From: Chaetorhynchus papuensis
Taxonomy: Eukaryota; Chordata; Aves; Passeriformes; Rhipiduridae
DNA: 64,000 nt
Assembly (NCBI GenBank): GCA_013396525.1
Contig: VWYX01000757.1
Span: 70,092 to 134,091, forward strand
Direction: 5' to 3'
The stretch's first letter is position 1. Each line of letters opens with the position of its first letter. The notes beneath the pieces are model-generated. The model saw only the letters and a program-made list of their open reading frames with translations, had not been told where the DNA came from and did no database searches. The position numbers were made by a program, and so were the translations under genes. Positions 13,102 through 25,200 of the stretch are shown here, in pieces.

Positions 13102-15762
13102 AAATATTCTCGTTCCTATCTTTCCTATGTCTTCTTAGCTTTCTTAATCTTCCAGTTGTCTTTCTGCTGTCTTCCATTTCTTCTCTTCGCTCTTCTGCTT
13201 CTGTCTGCTTATCTGCTATTTTGAAAGGAACGGATGCATACTATTTTAAACGTGTGTAGAATTTTTTCCCAGTGTCTCATCCCATTTAAACCAATAGGTG
13301 AAAGGTGTTTATTACTTTTCTGTTGTTTTCCAAATTTAAGTGACTTTTGATCACAAAAGTGGCTCAGTACTCTTCTTCTATTCGGTGGAATTTTAATTTA
13401 GAGTTTAGTAACACTGCAGCGGAATTATTTATTAATTGACTTGGCCCTTTCTTGGGGTAAATAAGGCATGGAAAACTACTGGCAGTGACAAACATGGTGT
13501 AATAAACTGACTAAAATTACAGAGATTACTATTAGGAATAGATTGCAAAGGCAGGAAGAGGGGAGCCTTTAAGAGAGAAAGGTTCCAAATTCACAGAAAA
13601 CTGGAGAGGAGCTTTAGGGAGCGGAGCCATGCAAGGCCAACAATTCTTGGCAACCTTGTCAGTAATAAAATATCAGGTTGATGTTCCCCAGGTATACCAG
13701 AAATACCAAAACTGGAGGCAAATGTAGCAAAACCAGGACCCGTGAGGAAAGAGTCTTTGCAGTGGGATGTTTATCTGGTAGGAGACAGTTGCAAAGAAAT
13801 GAAGGTGCTTGGATGGTGAAAGTAGGGTTGAAAAATGGAAGAAATGCATAATGAGGTATGTGAATCCTGAGCCAAAGTCCTCACATGAGCAGGCAAACAT
13901 AATTTTGACAAAATAACAACATGGTAACATCAGCATCTCTCAACAAACCCTTGGAACATTCTCACTAGTCTTCCATCTTCGCTGTCTAAATTGTTCTCTA
14001 TGATGACTTCATAATATGAGCGTTTAAAAATACTTAAAATTGTTACCAAACAAATTATGGAGACATTTACTGTAAATACTATATTCTGAAGCTTAAATTT
14101 AATTTTAAAAAAAAAAAAAGAGAAAAAATGTGACAGGTTCTTGATAATAGTGGCATTTCTTCAGTCTATACTGCAACAAGCCTTTAACCTTGACAAAAAT
14201 CCATTGAGATTAGCCTCTAGAAAAGCTGGTAACATATGCAGCATCTTTAGCCTCAGGTTAATGGGATAAATAATTGAGGCAAGTACTCTGTGTAATGAGG
14301 TGAATTTTAACATTTTAATATAATAATCAGATCTAACCAATTGTCAAGTCTCTCTACAGTCTTTGTCTGTCCTGGGACTTGCTATTTTTAGCACAAAATG
14401 TAGTTAGGAATGTAAATTACTGTAGTAAGATGATAGGATAGGGCAGAAGTAGAACACAGCATATATCTCATGTAGTTACAGAAAATGAATACCTGTAGTC
14501 TGCAACTACCCTTTCCACACCTGTATCTGCCAGAGTGAATTGCAAAAACAGCATCTGTTCAAACCTACTGCCTAACACCTCCTAATTAACTCAGCTGTAT
14601 AATTCAGAGTCTTTACTCTGTTTACTACATACTACCATGAAGTTTAAGCTAATGCTGAACAAAACAACAACAACCAAATCATATTGTAGCCATTTTCCTG
14701 ATCACTGGCAAAAGAGGATTTTTATCCCTTTTTATCTGTTCATGATGGCATGGCCATAATTTGCAATGAGTTGGCATGGCCATAATTTGCAATGAGTGAA
14801 AATAAGGAATTTGATTCTGTGGAGAGCTTCTAAAGATTTTATAAAATTCAAACCCCAAAGTTTCAATATTAATGATATTACTCATTTTGTTTGCTATACC
14901 AGTGTTTCAGAACAAACTCTGATATATAAACTACACTGTTCTAATTTGTCATAGCTACTGATACCCCAGAGTAGTCTCAGGTGAAAAGGTAGCTAAAGTT
15001 TTGACAGCACACAACAATGAACCATAATTTCTGCCTGTTATGCAGAAGAGACCTGTGGCATAGAGTTAGCAAAAAATCACAATAAAAATGCAAGTATCAC
15101 CAAAGGTCTGAGCAGCAGAAGGAATTTATCGAGAGTTGTAGACAGTCTCAAAGCCTTGCAACTACTGTGTGTTAATTAAGCTTTTACTTTTCTTAGGATA
15201 TTATAACAATTGCAGATCTAACAGAAAGTAAAAGCTGTTTTGTGCTCTCTCTGTCATTAGGGAATCAGAATGGGTCATGATCTAATTTGTATAAATACAA
15301 ATTAAAGCTTCTTATGCATTGTTCTGCTGTAGAAGCATCATAGATCCAGAAGGAGAATGGATATGTGTAAGTAGACTTCTATTTTTTGGTTAATGTATTA
15401 ATCTACAAACAAGAACATCTGAATTGTAATCCCTACTTCCTAAGATGCTTGCTCTTTGGTTGTTGGGTTCTTCCCCTTGTTTGTTTTATTTTTTTTCCCC
15501 TTGGTCTTGCTTTGGTTTTAATTTTTTTGTTTTACAATCTGAAAACTACATTATATAGTGTTATCAGTGTTAGGAAAAAGAGACTAGTTATGGCACACAT
15601 TATGGCTAATTCAAAACTTTAACTAATAGATTGTTTTATTCATATTCTTTCTTCATTTTTTTTCTGTCTCTTTCTGTCTTAAAATTCTTACTCATAGAAG
15701 TTACTTATTGCCGGCTTATATTGTCATATTCTGCAAAGACAGACTCTGAATGGGGATAGCAA
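13102..15762. other. No gene recognised; possible ERV remnant at the left end
   Basis: The first 100-150 bases are pyrimidine-rich. A short hairpin (ACTTTTG, 4-nt loop, CAAAAGT) is at 13343-13360. Around 13691-13819 a plus-strand frame of about 43 codons stays open with a non-repetitive translation, but no family is recognised. A 26-bp tandem duplication at 14747-14798 is listed separately. The rest is AT-rich with no supportable feature. Confidence 0.45.
14747..14798. repeat. 26-bp tandem duplication, two copies
   Basis: Two adjacent 26-bp units (14747-14772 and 14773-14798) differ only at the last base. The near-identity implies a recent slippage or duplication event. Confidence 0.9.
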
Positions 15763-15868
15763 TTTCTACACTTGGTTAACAGATTCAATCCTCATGAAAC
15801 AGATCAGAAGTGCACTTTCTACACTCGGTTAACAGATTCAGTCCTCCTGAAACAGACCAGAAGTGCAA
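15763..15868. repeat. 53-bp tandem duplication, two diverged copies
   Basis: Units at 15763-15815 and 15816-15868 align without gaps with a handful of substitutions. The pair lies just before a CR1 copy. The duplication keeps one reading frame open (15772-16023), but that frame runs into CR1 and is not a gene. Confidence 0.9.
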
Positions 15869-15884
15869 CTTGTGGGAAGAAAAT

Positions 15885-16500
15885 ATATGCCCAAGTGCTC
15901 AATAAGGCAAACAACACCTTGTCTTGGATCAGCAAAAGTGTGGCCAGCAGGACCAAGGCAGTGATCATCCCCCTATTCTTGACACTGGTGAGGCCACAGC
16001 CCGAATCCTGTGGTCAGTTTTGAGCTCCTCACAAGAAGGACATTGAGGGGCTGGAGCGGGTCCAGAGGAGGGCAACAAAACTGGTGAAAGGCAGGAGCAT
16101 AAGTCTAATGCAGAGCAGCTGAGGGAGGTGGGGTTGTTTATCCTAGAAAAAAGGAGACTCAGGAGAGACCTTACTGCTCTCTACAACCGCCTGAAAGGAA
16201 GTGCAGGTTAGTCTCTTCTCTCTGTAACAAGTGTCAGGACAAAAGGACATGGCCTCAAGTTGTAACAGGGGAGATTTGACTGAATATTAAAAATAATTTC
16301 TTCACAGAAAGGGTTTTTAAGCATTGGAACAGGCTGCCCAGGGCAGTGGTGGAGTCACCGTCCCTAGAGGTGTTTCAAAGACATGCAGATGCGGTACTTA
16401 GGAACACGGTTTAGTGCTGGACTTTGCAGTGCTGGGTTAACAATTGAACTCAATCATCTTAAAGGTCTTTTCCAACTTAAACTATTCCATTATTCTACAT
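15885..16500 (+). mobile_element. CR1 LINE, 5'-truncated, 3' end complete
   Basis: The segment follows the last part of CR1 ORF2 and the 3' untranslated region. It includes the stretch for the end of the reverse transcriptase ('gccagcaggaccaaggcagt'), the 'ctggagcgggtccagagga' region, the 'acaggctgcccagggcagtg' region and the terminal 'cttttccaac...attcta' tail. The reading frame is broken by stops and frameshifts. Loss of the 5' part is normal for CR1, which is copied from its 3' end and ends in short ATTCTA-like repeats rather than poly(A). Confidence 0.92.
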
Positions 16501-16694
16501 CACAGTTGATGAAAGTCCCGAAAACTGCATTAACTTCTTAATTTCTCAGGGGAAAAGAGAGATGATTTCTCACAAGATAATTTATTAACCAGGAAAGTAC
16601 AAGATCATGGTAAGTGTCCTAAAAACTACAAAAGATAGTACAGAAATATTTACCTTACTTTGCTTCTCCCATATAATCTTGAACCTCTGTGCCT

Positions 16695-17655
16695 GGGAAG
16701 ATAAAGGAACAGATCCTCCTGGAAGCTATGCTAAGACACATGGAGCACAGGGAGGTGATTTGAAACAGCCAGCACAGCTTTACCATGGGCAAATCTTGTG
16801 TGGCCAACCTAAGTGCTTTCTATGATGGAATAACTGAATCAGTGGATAAGGGAAGAGCTACAGATGTCATTTATCTGGACTTCTGTAAAACCTATGATAT
16901 GGTCCCCTACAACATCCTTCTGTCCAAATTGGAGAGTCTGGTTTGACAGGTAGGCTGTTAGATGGATTAGGAATCAGTTGGACGGTCACATCCAGAGGGT
17001 AGTGATCAATGTCTCGGATTTTCAGTGGACGTCAGTGATGAGTGGTGTCCCTAAAGGCTCTGTACTGGGACCAGTGTTATTTAATAATTTCATTAATGAC
17101 GTAGACAGAGGGATTAAGTGCACCCTCAGCAAATTTGCAGATGACACCAAGCTGAGTGGTGTGGTTGACACAACTGAAGGACAGGATGCCATCCAGAGGG
17201 ACCTGCACAGGCTCAGGGAGCTGGAATCTCATGAAGTTTAACAAGACCGAGTGCAAGGTACTGCACCTGCATCCCAGTATCAACACAGGCTGGGAGATGA
17301 ACAGATCGAGAGCAGCTCTGCTGAGAAGGACCTGGGGGTGCTGGTGGGTAAGAGGCTGGACATGACCCAGCAATGAGCACTCATAGCCCAGAAAACCAAC
17401 CATATCTAGGGCTGCATCCAAAGCAGCGTGGCCAGCAAGGTGAGGGAGCAGACTCTACCTCTCTGCTCAAGTGAGACCCCAGCTGGAGTGCTGCGTCCAG
17501 CTCTGGCATCCCCAGCACAATAAGGATGTCAATCTGTTGGAGCAAGTCCAGAGGGGGCCACAAAAGTGATCAGAGGGATGGAGCACCTCTCCTATGAGGA
17601 AACCCTGAGAGAACTGAGATTGTTCAGCCTGGAAAAAGGAAGGCTTTGGGGTGAC
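16695..17655 (+). mobile_element. CR1 LINE, left part, split by an LTR
   Basis: Begins at the CR1 ORF2 region coding for the fingers/palm of reverse transcriptase ('agatcctcctggaagctatg') and continues through the FADD active-site box to the region before the 3' UTR. It stops exactly at GTGAC (17651-17655) where a solo LTR begins; CR1 continues at 18381. Several stops and frameshifts show it is dead. It lies about 200 bp downstream of another plus-strand CR1 but is a separate insertion, because the first copy already has a complete 3' end. Confidence 0.92.
16978..17241 (+). pseudogene. CR1 reverse transcriptase fragment (ORF2 remnant)
   Basis: An 87-codon frame carries two reverse-transcriptase signatures: SGVPKGSVLGP (residues 22-32, the conserved SGVPQGS motif) and FADD (residues 53-56, the catalytic Asp pair of the YADD box). 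It ends at a stop after which CR1 coding continues in another frame. A full CR1 ORF2 protein has an endonuclease and a complete RT, so this is a fragment of a dead LINE and not a host gene. Confidence 0.9.
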
Positions 17656-17718
17656 TGTTATGGATCGAGTGAAAGTGTTAGACAAGCCCTGACTTAGGTT
17701 CAGATTTTTGGCAGCAGC

Positions 17719-17724
17719 TTTATT
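17719..17724 (-). terminator. LTR polyadenylation signal AATAAA
   Basis: AATAAA on the minus strand about 65 bp before the minus-strand 3' end of the solo LTR. It sets the orientation of the element. Confidence 0.6.
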
Positions 17725-18110
17725 CAGGTGACCCACACTTAAACCTCTTTGGCTCACAAGTTCTCAAGAATGGCTGATCAGGTCTATTGTAAAATGAATT
17801 ATTTATTGAATAGACAAGAGATTAACAGACAAATGGCCTTAAACAGAGTTACTTGCTACACAGGTTAAAACCAAGAACCACAAGTAGATTACATAAGAAA
17901 GTGCACAACATAAAGGTACCTATATTATAGCTAGCAAAGAAATAGGATAGATCAGGAGTCAATGTAACTTACCACCAATCTGAAGATGGGGTGCACAGAT
18001 TTCTTTTACTCATCTCCCAGGGAGTAACCGGTGTCCTGACTTTGGGGAAAAGCCCCACACATTTCCGGGGAAAGTGCAGAAGACTTCTGTTTTGTGAAAG
18101 TTTTGTGTAG

Positions 18111-18118
18111 CTTTTATA
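18111..18118 (-). promoter_or_regulatory. LTR TATA box
   Basis: TATAAAAG on the minus strand in the U3 part of the solo LTR. Any transcript would run leftward, antisense to the CR1 that hosts it. Confidence 0.45.
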
Positions 18119-18375
18119 GTTTGTAAAGAGAAGTGTCTGTCAGTCAGAAATTCAAGATCATCTTCCTTCAATCTTGCTCTCAAGGCAGGATGTTTACTGT
18201 CAGCTGGGAATGCCACCTCCAGGGCGCCAGAAATAACTCACTACCAGACACATATCTGGCTTGAGATATTTCACCAATTAGCAAATGCATGTGAGGGGGA
18301 AGATACCCTGAGTTATCTCACCAGCTGATAGGCAGAACAGATAAGCCCTCTTGTGGCAGAGAACGTCCTGTCACA

Positions 18376-18655
18376 GTGACCTAATTGTAGCCTTCCAGTA
18401 CCTGAAGGGAACTTACAGGAAAGATGGGACAAGACTATTTCCAAGAGCATGAAGTGACAGGATAAGGGTGAATGAGTTCAAATTAAAGAGAACAGATGTA
18501 GACTAGATAGTAAGAAAAAATTCTTGGCGGTGAGGGTGGTGAGGCCCTGGAACAGGTTGACCAGAGAAGTTGTGGATGGCCCATCCCTGGAGGTGTTCAA
18601 GGCCAGGTTGGATGGAGCTCTGATTCATATATGTATGATTCTATTTATTCTTGAT
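18376..18655 (+). mobile_element. CR1 LINE, right part (3' end)
   Basis: This resumes the CR1 interrupted at 17655, with GTGAC duplicated at the junction. It runs through the 3' UTR ('aggccctggaacaggttgac', 'tggaggtgttcaaggccagg') to the terminal 'atgattctat' repeats. The left part and this part rejoin cleanly once the LTR and one copy of the 5-bp duplication are set aside. Confidence 0.9.
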
Positions 18656-21600
18656 AAGTTTGCCCATTAAATTGCATTCTGAACCTGTCTGCTGAAAGGT
18701 TTCATATTTTATACTTACCCAAGGCAAAAAATTATGTTACCAAAAAAACCTACAGAACATATTGATGAAAGAAAGGTTTTAAATAGAGTCTGTTTCCCTA
18801 AAGTTTTGCAATTTAAAATTATATAATTGATTTGCTTTATTTTGGAAATAAATAAGAGATATATTACAAATAGAAGAAATCAATTCACCTTAGAATATCA
18901 CTGAGGTCTATTGTTTGCTACACTGGAGGAAGTAAAAAGTAATTTTATATGTGCATTTAGTTGGATTTTGAGACTAGACAAAGAAACTTTTTTTCACTAT
19001 CTGCACATGCCTAAAGAAGTATTATTGAAATGTGCTGAAACTGTTCATTGAAGATGATGTATAAGGTTCAAATCTCTGATTTGAAGTATTTAGTTTAGTC
19101 TCTAATTTTAAAGCTAGTCAGAAAAAGAAGTGAGTTTTATTTTACCTTGTTGACTCCTATTTGATTACTCAGATGTAAGCAGTACTTGAAAGTCCAACTC
19201 AATAATTAGACTTAGAAATCACAAGGATATATTACAACTTTAATAATACAGTACAATATTCAAGATAATTGAGTTATCTATCATTCTGCTATAGACAATG
19301 CAAAAATATACAGACTCCTTGGTGTCAATTAATGCAACATCTGTGAGATAGAGGTAGCCTGTAGTCCAGCTGCCTGCAAATAGCCATCTGGTTCACTGAG
19401 ATACTCTTTCTGGACAGTGTATCTCTAGGTACTGTGCAAGGAGGTGCCCAGAGGTTGTGGCACAGCCAGGCTCACCAACACCTCACACTCAGCAATACCT
19501 TGGGTGGCTCTAAGTGTCTGCATATGGGTACCTGAGACAAATTCATGCTTTAAGATGGGAGAGCACACTGGCAATGACTAGAGGTGAATATTTCAAAGTT
19601 TATTTCTAAGTAGCTAAATTTTGGGGCACTTAACTTTATGGTGAAAAGCTCTTGGCATGCTAAATAAGCAATCAGGAGCAGTGTGATGGAAGAATTTGTG
19701 TTGTAACCTTTTATTACCTAAAGAAATAACACCTGTCAGTATTTTCATTAGAAATTAACTTTATCTTTGTGTCCCTGACTGAAAAGGGAGGTGGGAGGGA
19801 GTTTGAATTTAAGTCTTATTCTCCTTAAAAAGGAAGCTTTTAATGTACATAAATGATTTGCTGAATGGATATCTGTATGAAGAATAGTAGTAATTTTGCT
19901 ATCATAATCCTATCAAAAAGAAAATAGGATTTCTAGCATTGTCTCATGTTATCACCTAAAAATAATTAAATAAATGTAATGAAAGTTTCTGTGTTCTGTT
20001 CATAATCCATACTTTGATTTCTATGTTTTTGTTAGGGTCAGGTGAATTAACAATTCCAATTTTATCTTGCACTTTATTTCCCACCTGAAAACTCTGAGTG
20101 GAAAATTGCCAATTAAGTTTTACTTAATTTCCTGCTGAATTCTTTCAGCATACTATAGATTAAAAAGCATTAATCAATTCAAAAGTATTCTTAATAACAC
20201 CCTCATGCATTGAGTTCAAGTCTCACAATGCTCAGAAGAGTTGCAACCCAACCTCTTATCTCTTTTTCCCCTCTCTGCCTTGTCACAAGCTAAAACAAAA
20301 GCCATAATGCGAAAGGTTAAAAAAGAAATCAAATAACAAGTGAAGTCATAAATGTGACAGAACCAGACAAGACTACTTTTTACTACTTTTCTAAAAAGCC
20401 TTTGTGGAAAATTGCCGAAGGCCTTTGGGAGATGACAGTAAAAATAAGGCTGCGGTACCCCCTAAAGGAAGCTAAAAGCGGCTTTTTTTCTTCTTTTTTT
20501 AAAAAGCACTTTTATTTTCATTGACAGGGAAAGCAAGCTCACTCTTCCCCTCATGACATATAAAAGGGAAAAAATGGTAAAATTTTTGTATTAATAGTCA
20601 AAGAGAAAAAAATCATTAACCAGGAATTTAGAATTTCCTGATGATTGTTTTAATGAGAAGATAATACAGCTGAAGGTCTGGATATCTCTGCATTTTAAGA
20701 ACTTGTATAAAGATCCAGTCAGTGGTGAACTGAATATTAATATTAAACAGCTGGAATTCCTTCAGTATCACTGTGCTTATAGAATGCTTATATGCAAAAT
20801 TTAGGAGTGAGATCACTGAAATAATTTTGGAAGATAAACAAATTGGATGGCAGGTTGCTGAACTGTTTTTATCTTGCAAATTCACCTTGTGAGACAAGAA
20901 ATTTAATTCCATTTTATTCTTTTCTCTCATAAGTACTCAAGTGCTATGAAAGAACTGTCATAGCTGGAGTGGGAGGGAACTGCAGAAGAAGCTGGCTAGG
21001 TTGTTGTACATCAGCCATTAAATGTCTATTCATCCCCACATAATGACCATGTTTACTTCGTCCAGTTCTCATTGTTTCCAAATTACTCATCATTTACAAT
21101 TCAAAGCCTGAATTGGAAGTACCTGAGGTAAAAACAGGCAAGCCAGGAAGGATAGAAGTTGAGTGAGAAGAGTTTTAATAAAGTTAAGGCAAGTAATATC
21201 AATGCTTTAAATTTTAGTTGTTGTGGAAAAGGGTCTGTAGCAATAAATTCTCTCACCAGTAGTGGTGTGCCCTAGATATTTAAATAGTACCTACTGGACA
21301 TGCCTCTTTAAAACAATATCTTTCCATCTACCCCTGTATTGCACCACAGCCAGACTGGCAGGTACTGAAAGACATAAGTGGATTTCACAAATGGACAAAT
21401 AACACTATTTCAGAAAAGTTTATATTCAGCTTCCTAAAAACTTTGCACAAATACTAAGTTCAAGTGTCTGTTCCGACTCATTGGTAATTTGGTCTATTAA
21501 GACTACAAGGAATGTAAGTAGTTATTTATGAATCAAGTCCTTTATGTAAAGGAAAAAGTTTTTCTTTAGCAAGAGAGTTTAAAGAAATAAAAGGAGTGAA

Positions 21601-22057
21601 GTACATTAAATTGGTGGTTGTGTAATTACATAATACATTGAAAAAAGTCACTGTTATATGTAGATATCAGTGACTCAAACCACTGAGTATATCAAATGAA
21701 GTTCAATTATAAATCAAACCACTAGAACCAATCATAACAGGGTGCTGGCGTGTGTATGTTGTTTGAAATACTTAATTAGCTCTTAAAAGTGATTTTTAAA
21801 CATTGAAAACCAGATGAGAAGCTGATTTATGCATGAGCACACCCCCCAAATACACACTGAATTAATGCATGGACAACAAAAACCATGTGTTCGTTACACA
21901 GCAGAGAACTATTTCACTGGATTATTGCTATTACTATTATTACTAATACTTTTAATTAAGATTTTCTATTAATTTCCCCCTTCTTGTTTTTAACATTAAG
22001 AAATAATTTAGCTTTAAGAAATAACAGCCTGAGTGTAGTGTAAAACAAGAAGAAACA
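18656..22057. other. AT-rich DNA, no gene recognised
   Basis: No recognisable repeat or gene. The stretch at about 20285-20560 holds many transcription-factor-like words (AACAAAAG, TCAAATAACAA) and differs in texture from its surroundings. It could be a conserved non-coding element, but only an alignment to other birds could tell. ORFs here are chance frames. Confidence 0.5.
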
Positions 22058-22290
22058 GCACCCAGGGAGGTTTAGATTGCACAGTTGGAAAAACTTTTTT
22101 ACCAGTAGGATTGCCAAACATTGGAACAGGCTGCCCAGGGAAGTGTTTGAGTCACCATTCCTGAAGGCATACAAAAAAGTGTAGATGTGATGCTTAGGGA
22201 CATGGTTTAGTGGTGGACTTGGCAGTATTGTGCTAATGGTTAGACTTGATGATCTTAAAGCTCTTTTCCAACCTAAACAATATAAAATGC
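22058..22290 (+). mobile_element. CR1 LINE 3' UTR fragment
   Basis: Matches the last 230 bases of CR1: 'aggtttagattg' followed by 'cattggaacaggctgccc', 'catggtttagtggtggactt' and 'cttttccaacctaaac'. It is truncated on the 5' side, with no coding part left. Confidence 0.9.
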
Positions 22291-25200
22291 TATTAACATC
22301 CACCTCTTTTGTGGAATTGGCTGTGCAATATTTTATGATCCAGAGTATTTTGGAAGAGTTTTGGTACGTCTACTTAAGGTCAAAAAGATTTTCTGGCGAT
22401 TCTAATTGTTCACCAAAAGTATAAATTCCCTGTTAGAACTCAAGAGGTGAATTCAGAATCTGACTGCTGACCTGATAATAGTAAGAACCAGCAGATGGTT
22501 GTGCCATTCAAAGGTATTTTAAAAAATACTTTACACTACAAAATTTTAAGACAGATGTTGTCTTCTCTGTTACTATAGTCTGAGACCAAATCATTCTGTA
22601 TTAAATTAACTGAGTTCCATACTACATTTTTCTGTCAGAGTTCACAGATATGGATCCTGTGTCTAGATCAGTGATGGATTTTCTTTCTTGTTAATCTGAT
22701 GATTTGCTGCAGGATAATGACAGTCTCAGTCATAGCATGTCCTCAGCAAGTTATGGGAATGGGTATTACAATGTGATACCTACGCAGCCACACAGTACCA
22801 AAGCAGTTATGTTGATGTTTCTTTCATCTTCTCATCTTCTTTGTATTTTGGCTCTTTTTTATCTCTTTGTTTATGATATTTTAGCTATTTTGACAAGAAC
22901 AGTTAGCATCATGAAGAGCTGCATGAACAGCACTCATTTTTGCTTTTCTTTGGAATCCAGGGGAAAAATGGAAGGCTGCTTATATGTACTATTCAAGATA
23001 AATAAAATTGCAATTTTTTTTCTATTTTACATTGTCTACTTGTTCTTCTTCCCCTTGCATTCAAAATTGTCTTTTCAAAAAAGGAGGGAGAAAAGACTAC
23101 ATGTTTTCTTTTTGCCTTAGAACTTTTCAGTAATTTTGATTTCTGTGATCTTCAATGAAAGAAGGTGGGGGCTGTTGGCACACTGCAAGCCATTTTTCTG
23201 TGACAGTTATAAGGCAGAATTACTCCTGTATTATTATGTCCAGACAATGAAAGGTGGAACAAAAGACAACTCCAATATACCTATTATTTTACCAAAAATA
23301 TTATACTTAATTTTCTAATTTCTTCCACAAAAATCAGATTACAAATAAGGTATTTGATTTAAAATTTGTTTGTACAAGACTGTTATTGAATTGCCATCTC
23401 CAGAGTTTGCTATAGCAATTGAAAAGTTTTAGATTTTGGGGTTTTTTTTCAAACAAGAGTTTTCTCAGGAAGCAAAAACCACAAAACCTGCAACAATCAT
23501 GAGGAGCAAAATACACTGTAAATTTATTTGGTGGGGGTTTTATGTCTGCTAGTTGATATGTTAATAAAATTCTAACTTGCCTACTGGTGCCAGCTATAAT
23601 TTAAATCTTTCTCTCAGTCTTATCAAGATGGTGAAAATGAATAGACAAAACAGACTTAATTTTTAAACATCCACAGGGAAAGGCAGTAGTAACAGTCTCT
23701 TGGCAAGTATAAGAGATATAATCCAATGTGATCAAAACTATGTCCCCACATCCCCTGATACTTGACAAGTGAGCTGAGCACCTTCCACAGGACCACATCC
23801 TGCCTTCCCTTTAGTCCTATCTCACTGGTTGTCTACCTCTTGTGTATGAATAAAAAATGCAATTGTGCTGTTATTACATGAATGTTTTAAGAGAAAATGA
23901 TGATTACAGCTATCATGGAATAAGATGTCTATTTTAATGCATTCACAGTGGAAGTACAAATAGTGTTAGTGATGTAGCTTTAATATTTTTGTACTTAATT
24001 GCCTCTAAAGCAGTTGAGCAATGGCACACTGTTTAATGGTGGGAAGAAAATAAAGTTTAGGAATTGCTAAAAGGAACTTTGTTAAAAGACTGTGAATCTC
24101 ATATATGCGAACTATAAAATTTTAATTTGCTTTTCCACTTGACTAGGGAGGCAACTGCTTTGGTAACCACAGCTGTAGACCATGATAAATAACTCATTAA
24201 AAGAACGTCTGACTTCACTAAGAAATACAATTTGTATAGATTTAATATAGTATAAAGAACTACTTTTAAATAGAACAGGCATATTCACTTTGAAATTACA
24301 ATTGTAGTTTCTATCCACAGAACTCAATATTGAATCCAAAACAAAATAAAAGGTCAGCCTAAGTAAACAACATCAGCTAATTAATCTAATAACACTGTAA
24401 AAAACACGTAGCACAATAAAATGTTAATTTAAAATTGAACAGCAGTCCTCAAGGGACAGCAAAAAGAATGGAAACCTTGTTAAAACTGACTTTTAATCAA
24501 ATAATCAAATTAGCCATTGGCTGGATATGTGACTTCATTGCCTTACCTGTTTTTGATTCATTGATGCATTAGGTACTGTAAATGCTCTTGTATTACATGA
24601 AGTTACAATTCAAAATGCTTGAATTCTGCTGTCTGCCTTCCCTTATGGTAGTCTGTGATAAAAATAACTTGCCATTGTTTCATTAATATCTTTGCCTCAA
24701 TGTATTCTAGTAAAATATTTCACTGATTCTCTAATTCCATTAGTGTTTACACAATAGTTATTAAAATAACTTTTTTTTCCCATTTTTCACTGCTCTAGGA
24801 ACCAGAAGGTTTGCACATTATTATTAATTTGTGAAATTAGAAAATGGGAAAAAAGTAAAGTTATGGAGTCAAATTTCAGAGTTTTTTTCTTTCAAAACCT
24901 GAGTTATTTTGATACTTTATTTTGATATTTCATTTTCTAAATTTATTTTTAATGATTTCTTTAACTTTCTTTCTTTTCTTTCTTTATTAAAGGATAGCTC
25001 AATTCTGTTTGTGTCCAAGTATAAATTTGAAGACCACCATCTGTTCTTTCCATCCTTATTTTCCATTATTTAAAAAATTGTTTTGTCATTTCTTTTGCAA
25101 TTAGGCATTATATAAGCATCTCCCAGTCTTCTTCTCCGAAGTCTTATTTTAACTGTTCTTATCAATGAGCAGTTTGATCCAAGACGAACATATCAAGGGC

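Larger units (their letters stand above)
17656..18375 (-). mobile_element. Solo LTR (720 bp) nested in CR1, exact 5-bp target duplication
   Basis: The insert starts TGTTATGG and ends CCTGTCACA, so it has TG...CA ends, and it is flanked by GTGAC on both sides (17651-17655 and 18376-18380). Orientation is minus: TATAAAAG at 18118-18111, then AATAAA at 17724-17719. No gag, pol or env is present, so this is a solo LTR left by recombination between the two LTRs of a provirus. A 5-bp target duplication fits avian ERVL-type elements; the family name is inference. A 68-codon minus frame at 18010-18216 is not a gene. Confidence 0.9.

Noticed and set aside
17077..17421. 114-codon minus-strand frame
   Set aside because: It is antisense to the CR1 reverse-transcriptase remnant.
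15885..18655. One long CR1 copy across both CR1 segments
   Set aside because: The first segment already reaches the CR1 3' end at 16500 and the second starts again in ORF2, so they are two insertions.
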